Of a stretch of 64,000 bases of DNA, positions 49,250-57,504 are shown one piece after another; the stretch's first letter is position 1, and each line of letters opens with the position of its first letter. The stretch comes from Actinomadura rubrisoli (GTDB taxonomy: Bacteria > Actinomycetota > Actinomycetes > Streptosporangiales > Streptosporangiaceae). Position numbers and translations under genes: made by a program. The notes under the pieces are model-generated. The model worked only from the letters and a program-made list of their open reading frames with translations. It was not told the DNA's origin and searched no databases. Location: positions 16,625 through 80,624 of the forward strand of contig NZ_SMKU01000005.1 in the NCBI RefSeq assembly GCF_004349215.1, written 5' to 3'.

Positions 49250-50152
49250 TCACCTACGCCAGCTGTGGTCGGCCGAGGTGAACGCTGCGGCGTGGTCGCG
49301 AACGAAGTCGGCGACGTCGCCCGGGGGGCGGCCGAGAAGGTCAGCGGCCGTATCGGTGGTGAAATCGCCCCAGCCGGAGGAATATGCCTGCGCATACTCC
49401 TCAAGCATGTCGACGATCCATTTCGGAACGCCATAGCCGAGCAGTGCTTTGCGCTTGGCGTCGTCGCTGACCGGAAGGTATGTGATGGGCCTGCCGAGAG
49501 CGATACTCGCTTGATCGGCGACCTCGTCAAAGGTCAGCGAGCGCGGGCCGGTGAGGGTGTATGCCTCGCCGTGGTGGCGGGCTGGGTCGTCGAGGAGAAC
49601 GCGGGCAGCGCATTCGGCGATGTCGCGTACGTCAATCATGCCGATCCGCGCCGAGGCCATGTTCAGCGAGAACGCGCCGGTGGCGGATATGTCGCCCGCC
49701 TCGTTCAGCAGATTCTGCATGAACCAGTGTGGCCGCAGGATCGTCCAGCGCATGCCGCACCGCTCGGTCTCCCGGTCGGACAGCGCGTGCAGCCTGCCGC
49801 TGCGGTTCGGCGCGTCGTGTGCCGCGCCGACAGCGGACAAGCGCACGATGCGCTCCACCCCGGCCTGGCGCGCGGCCCACAAGGCGTTCATATTGTTCTC
49901 CGGAGCGCGCGGGCCGTTCGGGGTGAGCAGCCACACGTCCTGCACGCCTTCGAAGGCGGGTGGGAGCGACCTGGCGTCATCGAGGTCGCCGGCAAAGACC
50001 TCGGCGCTCTGCCCGTAGAGTCCGTGTGCTTGTTCGCGGACGAGAGCGCGAAGGTGCATATCGGCCCCTTCCAGTGCTTTCATCAGTGCGGTGGATACGG
50101 TTCCCGTGGCTCCGGTGATCAGCACTGTGCGCGACACGCCCTTGGTGTGCAT
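49250..50152 (-). CDS. NmrA-like NAD(P)H-binding protein
   Basis: The 300-residue protein has SRTVLITGATGTVSTALMKALEGADMHLRALVREQ, GDLDDARSLPPAFEGVQDVWLLTPNGPRAPENNMNALWAARQAGVERIVRLSAVGA and WTILRPHWFMQNLLNEAGDI, an NmrA/HSCARG-type Rossmann fold. These are atypical SDRs that bind NADPH, either as reductases or as redox sensors. It lies three bases after the MFS gene on the same strand, so the two are one operon under the divergent LysR regulator. Confidence 0.87.
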   Translation of the reverse strand: MHTKGVSRTVLITGATGTVSTALMKALEGADMHLRALVREQAHGLYGQSAEVFAGDLDDARSLPPAFEGVQDVWLLTPNGPRAPENNMNALWAARQAGVERIVRLSAVGAAHDAPNRSGRLHALSDRETERCGMRWTILRPHWFMQNLLNEAGDISATGAFSLNMASARIGMIDVRDIAECAARVLLDDPARHHGEAYTLTGPRSLTFDEVADQASIALGRPITYLPVSDDAKRKALLGYGVPKWIVDMLEEYAQAYSSGWGDFTTDTAADLLGRPPGDVADFVRDHAAAFTSADHSWRR

Positions 50153-50155
50153 GGT

Positions 50156-51406
50156 TCAGCTCCTTGAATTGGCTGTTGAGGCGACTGGCGTTGGGACATC
50201 GTCTTGGTGGGCTGCGCTTCCGTTGGCGGTGAGGCGTTCGAGGAGCCAAAGGACGATGGTCCCGGTTGAGAGGGAAGCGCCCAGGACGCATACGCCGGTC
50301 CAGCCGCTGTGCGCCCAGACCAGTGAGGTCAGCGCGGAACCCATCGCACCGCCGAGGAAGAAGGAGGTCATAAAGGCGGAGTTGATGCGGTTGCGGGCCT
50401 CGGGCCGGAGCGCGTAGAGGACGTTCTGGGTGCTGTTGAGGATCGCCTGGTGTGCCAGGTCCAGCACGATCACACCGGTGAGCAGCGAGAACAGTGAGTG
50501 CGCGCCGGCGGCGATGGCCAGCCAGGCGGCCAGCAGCAGGACCGTCCCGGCGCCGGTGACGATCTGGACGTGTCCGCGGTCGGCGAGCCGTCCCGCCACC
50601 ATGGCGGTCAGCGCACCCGCGGCGCCGACCAGGCCGAACAGGCCGATGGACGACTCCGACCAGCCGTAGGGCGACCGCACCAGCAGGAAGGTCATCGCGG
50701 TCCACAGCACGCTGAACGAGGCCATGCTCAACGCGCCGATCCCCGCCCGCCATCGCAGCAGCGGCTCGTACCGGAACATCGCGACCGTCGAGCGCAGCAG
50801 TCCGGGGTAGGACAGGCGCCGGTCGGCCCCGCCGAGCCGGGGCAGGAAGGTGCGCAACAGGACGGCCATCAGCGCCATCAGGACCGCGTTCACCCAGTAG
50901 ACCGTCCGCCAGCCGCCCAGTTCCGACAGTGCTCCGGACGCGGTGCGCGCCAGCAGCAGGCCGAGCAGCAGCCCGGTCATCACCGTGCCGACCACCCGGC
51001 CGCGCTCGGCCGGATCCGCCAGGGTCGCCGCGAACGGCACCACCACCTGGGCCCCGACCGAGGTCAGCGCTGTCAGGGCCGTGCCGGCCAACAGCACCGT
51101 GCCGTTGGGGGCGGCGGCCGACACCAGCAGGAACACGGCGGTCGCCGCGTAGAGCGACACGGCCAGCCGCCGCCGTTCCATCAGGTCGCCGAGTGGCACC
51201 AGCAGGATCAGCCCGAGCGCGTACCCGCCCTGCGCGGCCGTCACGATCAGTGCCGCCAGCGAGGACCCGACTCCCAACTCCCGGCCGATCAGGTCGAGAA
51301 GCGGCTGCGCGAAGTAGTTTCCCGCGACCGCCAGCCCGGTCGCCGCCGACATCAGCAGGAGCAGCCCGCGCGGTATGCCGCCGGTGTGAGATCTCATCGC
51401 CGTCAT
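50156..51406 (-). CDS. MFS transporter
   Basis: The 416-residue protein has 12 helices: LLLLMSAATGLAVAGNYFAQPLLDLIGRELGVGSSLAALIVTAAQGGYALGLILLVPLGDLMERRRLAVSL. NYxxQPLLxxIxxxxxV and GYxLGLxLLVPLGDxxERR are typical of the YgaY/YbcL-like DHA1 drug exporters. ATG 51406 starts it; GTG and ATG alternatives follow closely. It is the first gene of the two-gene operon with NmrA. LysR at 51486 is divergent. Confidence 0.9.
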   Translation of the reverse strand: MTAMRSHTGGIPRGLLLLMSAATGLAVAGNYFAQPLLDLIGRELGVGSSLAALIVTAAQGGYALGLILLVPLGDLMERRRLAVSLYAATAVFLLVSAAAPNGTVLLAGTALTALTSVGAQVVVPFAATLADPAERGRVVGTVMTGLLLGLLLARTASGALSELGGWRTVYWVNAVLMALMAVLLRTFLPRLGGADRRLSYPGLLRSTVAMFRYEPLLRWRAGIGALSMASFSVLWTAMTFLLVRSPYGWSESSIGLFGLVGAAGALTAMVAGRLADRGHVQIVTGAGTVLLLAAWLAIAAGAHSLFSLLTGVIVLDLAHQAILNSTQNVLYALRPEARNRINSAFMTSFFLGGAMGSALTSLVWAHSGWTGVCVLGASLSTGTIVLWLLERLTANGSAAHQDDVPTPVASTANSRS

Positions 51407-51464
51407 GGCCTCAGCCTGGGCGATGGACGATCAATGAGTCCAACGCATATTTGTCATCGGAACG

Positions 51465-51479
51465 ATCGTGGATCACGAT
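51465..51479. promoter_or_regulatory. LysR-type site ATCGTG-GAT-CACGAT (T-N11-A)
   Basis: A perfect interrupted palindrome containing T-N11-A, the LysR-type recognition pattern, lies six bases before the LysR ATG and about 60 bases upstream of the divergent MFS start. Confidence 0.65.
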
Positions 51480-51485
51480 TGATTC

Positions 51486-52391
51486 ATGGAGCTTCAGCAA
51501 ATGCGCTACGTCGTCGCTGTCGCCGAGACAAGCAACTTCACCCGCGCCGCCCAGCAGTGCCTGGTCGTCCAATCCGCGCTGAGCCACCAGATCGCCCGTC
51601 TGGAGCGAGAACTCGGCACCAAGCTGTTCGACCGGACCAGCCGCCGCGTCCGGCTGACACCCGCAGGCGAGGCGTTCCTTCCCGCGGCCCGGCAGGCTCT
51701 CGACGCCGCCGAGCGGGCGCGGGCCGAGGTGGCGGCCGTCGCCGGCGAGATCCGCGGCCGGCTCGCGATCGGCGCCATCCCCACGGTCGCGGCGGTCGAT
51801 CTGCCGGTTGCGCTGAAACAGTTCCACTTGCGCTACCGGGAGGTACAGATCAGCCTCCGCTCGGGCGCGAGCGAGGAGTTGATCGAGCAGGTGCGGCAGG
51901 GCGCTCTGGACGCCGCCTTCCTGGGGCTTCCACCGGGCGCGCGGCCCAAGGGCGTCCGCGGCCGCGAACTAGCACACGGCGACCTCGTCGCCGTGGTGTC
52001 GCCCGACCACCCTCTGGCGGACGAGGAGCACGTGGAACTGCGCCGGCTATCGGACGAGCCGTTCGTCGACTTCCCCACCGGCACCGCCGCCCGGGCCCAA
52101 ACGGACGAGGCGTTCGCAGCGGCCGGAGTGCGACGCGAGGTCGCCTTCGAGGTGACGGCCGTGGACTTCATCGCCCGCCTGATCCAGCAGGGTCTGGGCA
52201 TCGCGATGCTGCCCGCCGCCTTCGTGTCCCAACTCCCCGGTCTGCCCATCGTCCGGCTCAGCGACGCTCCGGCCCGCGTAGAGCACCTCATCTGGAGTCG
52301 CTTCCGCCCCTCCCCCGCCGCCGCGGCCTTCCTGTCCGCGCTGGGCACCTCGACAGTGGAGTCTTCAGCATCGCCGGACGGTGCCGGGTAA
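51486..52391 (+). CDS. LysR-family transcriptional regulator
   Basis: The 301-residue protein has MELQQMRYVVAVAETSNFTRAAQQCLVVQSALSHQIARLERELGTKLFDRTSRRVRLTPAGEAFL, a standard LysR HTH and linker. A periplasmic-binding-like effector domain follows (LAIGAIPTVAAVDLPVALKQFHLRYREVQISLRSGASEELIEQVRQGALDAAFLGLP). It should control the divergent MFS-NmrA operon. Confidence 0.93.
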   Translation: MELQQMRYVVAVAETSNFTRAAQQCLVVQSALSHQIARLERELGTKLFDRTSRRVRLTPAGEAFLPAARQALDAAERARAEVAAVAGEIRGRLAIGAIPTVAAVDLPVALKQFHLRYREVQISLRSGASEELIEQVRQGALDAAFLGLPPGARPKGVRGRELAHGDLVAVVSPDHPLADEEHVELRRLSDEPFVDFPTGTAARAQTDEAFAAAGVRREVAFEVTAVDFIARLIQQGLGIAMLPAAFVSQLPGLPIVRLSDAPARVEHLIWSRFRPSPAAAAFLSALGTSTVESSASPDGAG

Positions 52392-52497
52392 GGATCACCG
52401 GTGGCTATGATCTTGGGGTTCTTGCTGGTTGAGGGTTGTTTCTGAGGGGGCAGGTGGCGTCGTTCGGACCATGCGTCCCGCTCGGCGCCGGGCCTTC

Positions 52498-53820
52498 ATG
52501 ACCCGGCAGGTCGAGAACCGATCGGCGCCTTCCCGTACGGCCAGGGGTACAACGATCCGCTTGGGTTCCGACTTCACCCGCCTCTGGACGGCCTACACGG
52601 TCAGCGCGGTCGGAAGTGCGGTGGCCACCCACGCCTTCACGCTGGTCGCGGCGATCGCACTGTCCAGCAACGCGCTGCAGGTGTCGCTGCTGTCAGCCTT
52701 GGGCGGGGCGATCGGGGCGCTGCTCGCGCTACCGGTGGGACCGTGGATCGAGTTCCGGCGCAAGCGTCCAATCATGATCGCTGCGGATCTGACGCGCTTC
52801 TGCGCGCTGGTGACCGTGCCGGTCGCCTATACGGCGGGCGCGCTGACCTACCTCCACCTGGTCGTGGTGTGCGTGCTGGTGGCGGTGTGCCAGATCGTCT
52901 TCGCCGGGGCCTCGGGCGCCCACTTGAAGTCATTTGTCGCCCGCGACCACCTGATCGAGGCCAATGCCCGGTTCGAGAGCGTCCTGTGGACCTCCACGAC
53001 CGTGGGGCCACCGGTGGGCGGCCTGCTCATAGCCGTGTTCGGGCCGACCGTCACCGTCATGGCCGACGCCGTCAGCTACCTGCTGTCCGCGATCGGCATC
53101 CGGTCGATCGCCACGCCGGAACCGGAGCCGCAGCCCCGAACCACTGATCACCGTTGGTGGCGGGGGCTCGGTGAGGGCTGGCGCCACATCTGGTCCGACA
53201 CCGCGCTGAGGCTCCTGTTCATCAACACGGTGGTCGTCAGCACGCTCATCACCGCGATCACCCCGATCCTGGCCGTGATGATGCTGCAAGACCTTCATTT
53301 CAGCGCATTCCAGTACGGACTGTCGGTGGGCGTTCCCTGCGCGGCGGGTGTTGTCGGCGCTCGGCTCAGCCGGCGCATCGTGGCCGGTCGAGGCCCCCGG
53401 ACGGTGCTGCTCACGGCAGGCGTCGCCCGGGTGCTATGGCTGCCGTGGCTCCCTTTCGTTGGGCCAGGCTGGCTCGGCCTGGCCGCAGTGGCCGCGATCC
53501 ACTCCGGCACCGTGTTCTTCATGAGCGTGTTCAGCCCCGTCTTCGCAACCCACAGATTGGAGAACACCCCCAGCCACGAGCTCGCCCGCGTCCTCACGTC
53601 CTGGACGATCAGCTCCAACGCCGCACGCGCCGTCTGCACTCTCGCCTGGGGCCTCCTGGCGACCGTCACCACGCCACGATTCGCCATCGCGGTCGCGGTC
53701 ATGCTCCTTCTCGCAACCTGCGCCTGCCTGCCCTGGAAGCCGTTCAAGGCTCCACGCAAGGCCGCCGCCAACGGACCGAACCCAAGCGGCGAGCAAGATG
53801 GGCCGTTCCACAATCGCTGA
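52498..53820 (+). CDS. MFS transporter
   Basis: The 440-residue protein has 12 helices starting at LGSDFTRLWTAYTVSAVGSAVATHAFTLVAAIALSSNALQVSLLSALGGAIGALLALPVGPWIEFRRKRPIMIAADL, the MFS_3 pattern of macrolide/enterobactin-type exporters, with GPWIEFRRKRPIMI as motif A. Its motif SNAARAVCTLAWGLLATVT near the end is also typical. The start is not certain: ATG 52471 is in frame and neither ATG has a good ribosome site. Substrate unknown. Confidence 0.83.
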   Translation: MTRQVENRSAPSRTARGTTIRLGSDFTRLWTAYTVSAVGSAVATHAFTLVAAIALSSNALQVSLLSALGGAIGALLALPVGPWIEFRRKRPIMIAADLTRFCALVTVPVAYTAGALTYLHLVVVCVLVAVCQIVFAGASGAHLKSFVARDHLIEANARFESVLWTSTTVGPPVGGLLIAVFGPTVTVMADAVSYLLSAIGIRSIATPEPEPQPRTTDHRWWRGLGEGWRHIWSDTALRLLFINTVVVSTLITAITPILAVMMLQDLHFSAFQYGLSVGVPCAAGVVGARLSRRIVAGRGPRTVLLTAGVARVLWLPWLPFVGPGWLGLAAVAAIHSGTVFFMSVFSPVFATHRLENTPSHELARVLTSWTISSNAARAVCTLAWGLLATVTTPRFAIAVAVMLLLATCACLPWKPFKAPRKAAANGPNPSGEQDGPFHNR

Positions 53821-53877
53821 TGCGTCGGTCCCTTAAACCCAAGATCGTTCGCGATCCACCCAGAGGCGGGCTCGGGG

Positions 53878-54255
53878 CTATTGGTTTCGAGTCTGGTAGG
53901 CCTCTCGACTGGCCTCGATGTGCGGGACGTGCTCGATGGCCCAGCCGGCCAGGGCCAATGCGGGTGGAATCAGGCTCTTGCCGGTGAGGGTCAGGGCGTA
54001 TTCGACCCGCGGCGGGACTTCGGCGTGCACCGTCCGGGAGACCAGGCCGTCGCGTTCGAGGTTCCGGAGCGTGAGGGTCAGCATGCGCTGGGAGATGCCG
54101 GGGATCTGCTGGTGCAGGTCGGTGAACCGCAGCCTTCCCTGATCGAGGGTCGCCACGATCAGCAACGTCCACTTGTTGCAGATGCGGTCGAGGATGGCGC
54201 GGATCGTCCGTCCTCCGTCTCCTCGGATCATGCAGGTGTGCTCGTACTCCGACAT
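53878..54255 (-). CDS. HxlR-family transcriptional regulator
   Basis: The 125-residue protein reads GGRTIRAILDRICNKWTLLIVATLDQGRLRFTDLHQQIPGISQRMLTLTLRNLERDGLVSRTVHAEVPPRVEYALTLTGKSL, the HxlR winged helix with the signature NKWTLLIV, FxxLxxxIPGISxRMLTxTLRxLExDGL and PPRVEYxLTxxG. It is divergent from the DoxX-like gene, the usual HxlR-DoxX pairing. A palindrome sits at 54275. Confidence 0.92.
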   Translation of the reverse strand: MSEYEHTCMIRGDGGRTIRAILDRICNKWTLLIVATLDQGRLRFTDLHQQIPGISQRMLTLTLRNLERDGLVSRTVHAEVPPRVEYALTLTGKSLIPPALALAGWAIEHVPHIEASREAYQTRNQ

Positions 54256-54274
54256 GACAGCCCCTGTGTGTAAC

Positions 54275-54288
54275 GCACACGCGTGTGC
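54275..54288. promoter_or_regulatory. Palindrome GCACACGCGTGTGC, candidate HxlR operator
   Basis: The 14-base perfect palindrome is 20 bases upstream of the HxlR start and 98 bases before the DoxX ATG. Confidence 0.55.
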
Positions 54289-54385
54289 CTTTTGTAGGGC
54301 CTTCAATAGTGACGCATCATGAGGCTACTTACGACCGGTAACGATCGTGGCCGGCGCCATGTCACTAGCCTCCGAGGTGTCCCGC

Positions 54386-54751
54386 ATGGAGATTTCCTAC
54401 TGGATCGTCGCGGCCCTCCTGGCCGTCTTCTACCTCTACGCCGGAGGCAAGAAGGTCATTCAGAGCCAGGAGCGGCTCCAGCCGATGATGGGCTGGGTCG
54501 ACACCGTTCCCATGCCGCTCGTCCGCGTGATCGGGGTCCTGGAAGTCCTCGGCGCGGTCGGCCTGATCCTGCCGCCGCTGACCGGGATCGCGTCCTGGCT
54601 CGCCATCGCCGCGGCGATCGGCCTCGTCCTGATCCAGATCGGCGGCATCACGGTCCACCTGAGCCGTGGCGAGGTCCGGCAGATCGGACTCAACATCGCT
54701 CTCCTGGCAGCCGCCGCAGCAACCGCCTGGCTCGGCACCACCTGGCTCTGA
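54386..54751 (+). CDS. DoxX-like membrane protein
   Basis: The 121-residue protein has four helices: ISYWIVAALLAVFYLYAGGKKVIQSQERLQPMMGWVDTVPMPLVRVIGVLEVLGAVGLILPPLTGIASWLAIAAAIGLVLIQIGGITVHLSRGE, the DoxX-like (DUF6069/DoxX_2) pattern with GVLEVLGAVGLILP and HLxRGE. DoxX proteins form part of membrane oxidoreductase complexes or act in redox defence. GAGGTG lies seven bases before ATG 54386. The divergent HxlR probably controls it. Confidence 0.88.
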   Translation: MEISYWIVAALLAVFYLYAGGKKVIQSQERLQPMMGWVDTVPMPLVRVIGVLEVLGAVGLILPPLTGIASWLAIAAAIGLVLIQIGGITVHLSRGEVRQIGLNIALLAAAAATAWLGTTWL

Positions 54752-54794
54752 ACCATCGCCCCAGCGTCCCGTCCGGCCAGGTCGGCGAGGCGGG

Positions 54795-55502
54795 TCAGGC
54801 CTCCTTCGCGGGTTCGGGACGGGGACGGTCGGTCAGTCCGACCGCGGTCAAGGTGAGGTGCCGGGTCAGCGCCTCGGCCGCGGCGTCTGCGTCGCGGGCC
54901 AGCGCCGTCTCCTCCAGTCGGCGGTGCTCGGCAACGCCGTCCCGGTTGGAGACGCGGTGCGCCGACCACCGGCGGGTCAGCTCGCTCGCGGTCCACATCC
55001 GGTCGAAGGTCTCCAGTAGGGCGGGGTTGCCGCACCCCTCCAGCAGGGTGCGGTGGAAGACCCGATGGGCTTCGGCCCATGCGTCGCTGTAGTACTCGCC
55101 CTCCCCCGGCACGTATACCGGGGTGCGTGCCAGACGGTGGTGGGCGGCTCGTACGCGGGCCTCCCAGTCGACGTCGCCGCGCTCGATGGACATGCGCAGC
55201 ACGACCGGTTCTATGGTCCGGCGGGCCTCTGCTATCTCCTGCCAGCGGCGGTCGGAGAAGGCCGGGACGGCGAAGCCGCGGTTGGGCAGCCGGTCGGCGA
55301 GGCCCTCGCCGACCACCCGCACGAGCGCCTCGCGCACGACGGCCAGGCTCACGCCCTGCTCCTTGGCGAGGTCCTGCGGCTTGAGGGCGTCGCCGGGGGC
55401 ATAGGTCCCGCGCATGATGGCGTCCCGCAGGTGCGCGTAGATCTGCTCGGAGAGCATCTGCTTGCCCGGTGGGGTCGAGGTCTGGGTCATGCCGAGCATC
55501 AT
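54795..55502 (-). CDS. GntR (FadR-subfamily) transcriptional regulator
   Basis: The 235-residue protein has SEQIYAHLRDAIMRGTYAPGDALKPQDLAKEQGVSLAVVREALVRVVGEGLADRLPNRGFAVPAFS, the GntR HTH. An FCD ligand domain follows (RRTIEPVVLRMSIERGDVDWEARVRAAHHRLART, FHRTLLEGCGNPALLETFDRMW, EHRRLEETALARDADAAAEALTRHLTLTA) with the metal-binding His residues. Start ATG 55502 could also be 55499 or 55490. It is divergent from the PEBP gene with a palindrome between. Confidence 0.92.
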   Translation of the reverse strand: MMLGMTQTSTPPGKQMLSEQIYAHLRDAIMRGTYAPGDALKPQDLAKEQGVSLAVVREALVRVVGEGLADRLPNRGFAVPAFSDRRWQEIAEARRTIEPVVLRMSIERGDVDWEARVRAAHHRLARTPVYVPGEGEYYSDAWAEAHRVFHRTLLEGCGNPALLETFDRMWTASELTRRWSAHRVSNRDGVAEHRRLEETALARDADAAAEALTRHLTLTAVGLTDRPRPEPAKEA

Positions 55503-55516
55503 AGACGATCCACCAG

Positions 55517-55528
55517 ATAATCGATTAT
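55517..55528. promoter_or_regulatory. Palindrome ATAATCGATTAT, candidate GntR operator
   Basis: The 12-base perfect palindrome lies 15 bases upstream of the GntR start and just before TATGGT (55535-55540), a possible -10 of the divergent PEBP gene. FadR-type regulators bind AT-rich palindromes like this. Confidence 0.6.
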
Positions 55529-55642
55529 TCGTGCTATGGTCGATTCAGGGCGGGATGAGGGTGACGGCGTGTCCCTGCGCGATAGGGCGTCCGCCGGCCG
55601 CATCACCGCCACTGCACAGCACGGCCTGAAAGGAATGACACG

Positions 55643-56176
55643 ATGAGCGCCGACAACCCCTTCGCCCGCCTTCCCGAGGCGGCCTCCTTCACCGTTACCA
55701 GCACCACCGTCACCGACGGCGCCGCCTGGCCGCCCGAGCAGTTCTCCTCTGGCGTCCCCGGCGGCAAGGACATCTCGCCGCAGTTGTCCTGGAGCGGCGC
55801 CCCGGAGGGCACCAAGAGCTACGCCGTCACCGTCTACGACCCCGACGCCCCCACCGGGTCCGGGTTCTGGCACTGGGCGGCCGCCGACATCCCCGCCACC
55901 GTCACCGAGCTGCCCGAAGGCGCCGGCGACGACACCGGCTCGGGCCTGCCCGAGGGCGCCTTCCAACTGCCCAACGACGCCCGCATGGCCCGCTTCATCG
56001 GTGCCGCCCCGCCGGCCGGACACGGCCCCCACCGCTACTTCATCGTGGTGCACGCCCTCGACGTCGAGCCCATCGGCGTCCCGGCCGACGCCACCCCGGC
56101 CTTCCTCGGCTTCACCATGGCCGGTCACACCCTCGGCCGCGCGGTCCTGACCGCCACCGCCGAGACCCCCGCCTGA
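55643..56176 (+). CDS. YbhB/YbcL-type phosphatidylethanolamine-binding protein (PEBP)
   Basis: The 177-residue protein has the PEBP signatures GKDISPQLSWSGAPEGTKSYAVTVYDPDAPTGSGFWHW (DPDAP 66-70, His77) and GPHRYFIVVHALDVEPIGV. No signal peptide is seen. Bacterial PEBPs are of uncertain function, possibly kinase inhibition or small-molecule binding. AAAGGAA precedes ATG 55643. The divergent GntR is the likely regulator. A strong terminator follows. Confidence 0.92.
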   Translation: MSADNPFARLPEAASFTVTSTTVTDGAAWPPEQFSSGVPGGKDISPQLSWSGAPEGTKSYAVTVYDPDAPTGSGFWHWAAADIPATVTELPEGAGDDTGSGLPEGAFQLPNDARMARFIGAAPPAGHGPHRYFIVVHALDVEPIGVPADATPAFLGFTMAGHTLGRAVLTATAETPA

Positions 56177-56188
56177 CGTACAGCGAAA

Positions 56189-56228
56189 AGGACGGCCCTC
56201 GATCACCATCGTGGTCGAGGGCCGTCCT
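56189..56228 (+). terminator. Strong hairpin terminator of the PEBP gene
   Basis: A perfect 14-bp stem (56189-56202 with 56215-56228, arms starting AGGACGGCCCTCGA) with a 12-base loop lies 13 bases after the stop codon and ends in a short pyrimidine run (CTCTTC). Confidence 0.75.
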
Positions 56229-56272
56229 CTTCGCGGCGACCCGCGACCAGAGACGCGACGCCCCTGATCCAG

Positions 56273-56355
56273 TGTCCGTTCCGCATCCTCGGCTCGTACG
56301 CCGACGCGGACGACGCCGTCCAGGAGACGTGGCTGCGGCTTACGCGGACCGGTGG
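56273..56355 (+). pseudogene. Fragment of an ECF sigma factor gene
   Basis: On the plus strand CPFRILGSYADADDAVQETWLRLTRTG matches region 2 of ECF sigma factors (LGSxxDADDAVQExWLRL). It begins and ends without a start, region 4 or stop of its own, so only about 27 codons survive. It lies antiparallel, 20 bases from the end of an intact ECF gene, suggesting an ancient insertion or recombination scar. Confidence 0.6.
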
Positions 56356-56375
56356 TGGATGGGCCTCCCCCGGCC

Positions 56376-57305
56376 TCAGCGGCTCACTGCGGTCTCCCGC
56401 TCCACATGCGACAGCTTCTCGGGATTGCGCACGTGGTAGGCGCCGGTGACGTAGCCGTCCTCGACCCGCACCGCCACCACGCCGTCGATCTCCCCATTGA
56501 CCCGGACGAGCAGCCCCGGGCCACCGTTGATCTGTACCACCTCGACCGACCTTTCGGCGTCGCGCTTCCACCAGCCGGCGGCCAGCAGGCGAGCCACCTT
56601 GTCGGCCCCCACGATGGGCCGGGGCAGGGCATGTTTGATGCCGCCGCCGTCGCTCAGGGCGACGACGTCCGGCGCCAGGACGTCGAGCAGGCGCTGCAGG
56701 TCGCCGGTTTCAACCGCGCGCTGGAAGGCCCCGAGTGCGGCCCGGGTCTCGGCCGGGGAGACGACGCCGCGCGGCCGGCGCGCGGCGACGTGCGTCCGTG
56801 CCCGGTAGGCGATCTGGCGTGCCGCCGCCGGGGTCTTGTCGACGGCTTCGGCGATCTCGTCGTAGTCCAGGGCGAACACCTCGCGCAGCACGAACACCGC
56901 CCGCTCGACCGGCGCGAGCGTCTCCAGCACCAGCAGCATCGCCATCGACACGCTGTCGGCCAGTTCGACGTCCTCGGCCACATCGGGCGCGGTCAGCAGC
57001 GGCTCGGGCAGCCACGGCCCGACGTAGGACTCCTTACGCCGACCGAGCACCCGCAGCCTGTCCAGCGCCTGCCGGGTGACGATCCGCACCAGGTAGGCGC
57101 GTTTCTCCCGGACGGTCGCCAGATCGACGCCCGCCCATCGCAACCAGGTCTCCTGAAGGACGTCCTCGGCGTCGGCGGCCGAACCGAGCATCTCGTAGGC
57201 GACGGTGAACAGCAGGTTGCGATGGGCAACGAACACCTCGGTCGCCGACTCCACATGGTCGAGCGGCTCGGCTGTGTCCGTCGTGCGTTCGCTGCGCTGG
57301 CTCAT
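56376..57305 (-). CDS. ECF sigma factor of the SigJ type with C-terminal SnoaL-like domain
   Basis: The 309-residue protein has sigma region 2 (FVAHRNLLFTVAYEMLGSAADAEDVLQETWLRWAGVD) and region 4 (LVLETLAPVERAVFVLREVFALDYDEIAEAVDKTPAAARQIAYRARTHV). A SnoaL/NTF2-like domain follows (ALGAFQRAVETGDLQRLLDVLAPDVVALSDGGGIKHALPRPIVGADKVARLL ... GEIDGVVAVRVEDGYV). This matches ECF41/SigJ factors, where the tail controls activity instead of an anti-sigma protein. ECF41 genes usually sit beside an oxidoreductase or carboxymuconolactone decarboxylase. Here the neighbour is a divergent MFS exporter. Confidence 0.92.
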   Translation of the reverse strand: MSQRSERTTDTAEPLDHVESATEVFVAHRNLLFTVAYEMLGSAADAEDVLQETWLRWAGVDLATVREKRAYLVRIVTRQALDRLRVLGRRKESYVGPWLPEPLLTAPDVAEDVELADSVSMAMLLVLETLAPVERAVFVLREVFALDYDEIAEAVDKTPAAARQIAYRARTHVAARRPRGVVSPAETRAALGAFQRAVETGDLQRLLDVLAPDVVALSDGGGIKHALPRPIVGADKVARLLAAGWWKRDAERSVEVVQINGGPGLLVRVNGEIDGVVAVRVEDGYVTGAYHVRNPEKLSHVERETAVSR

Positions 57306-57504
57306 GCCTGGCTCCCGCCTGCTCAACCTCATTCCTGCCACATGCACTAGACGCCGATCCCCACCGTTTTGTGACACCCATGAGCGATGACCCACGTCAC
57401 ACGCCCGCGCTGTTACGGGGCCCGGGTCGGCGACGTCCCGTGATCGTCAGGACGCCGCGCGAACGATCCGCGCGGCACGCGGCACCACGAGTGAGGACGA
57501 CGTC

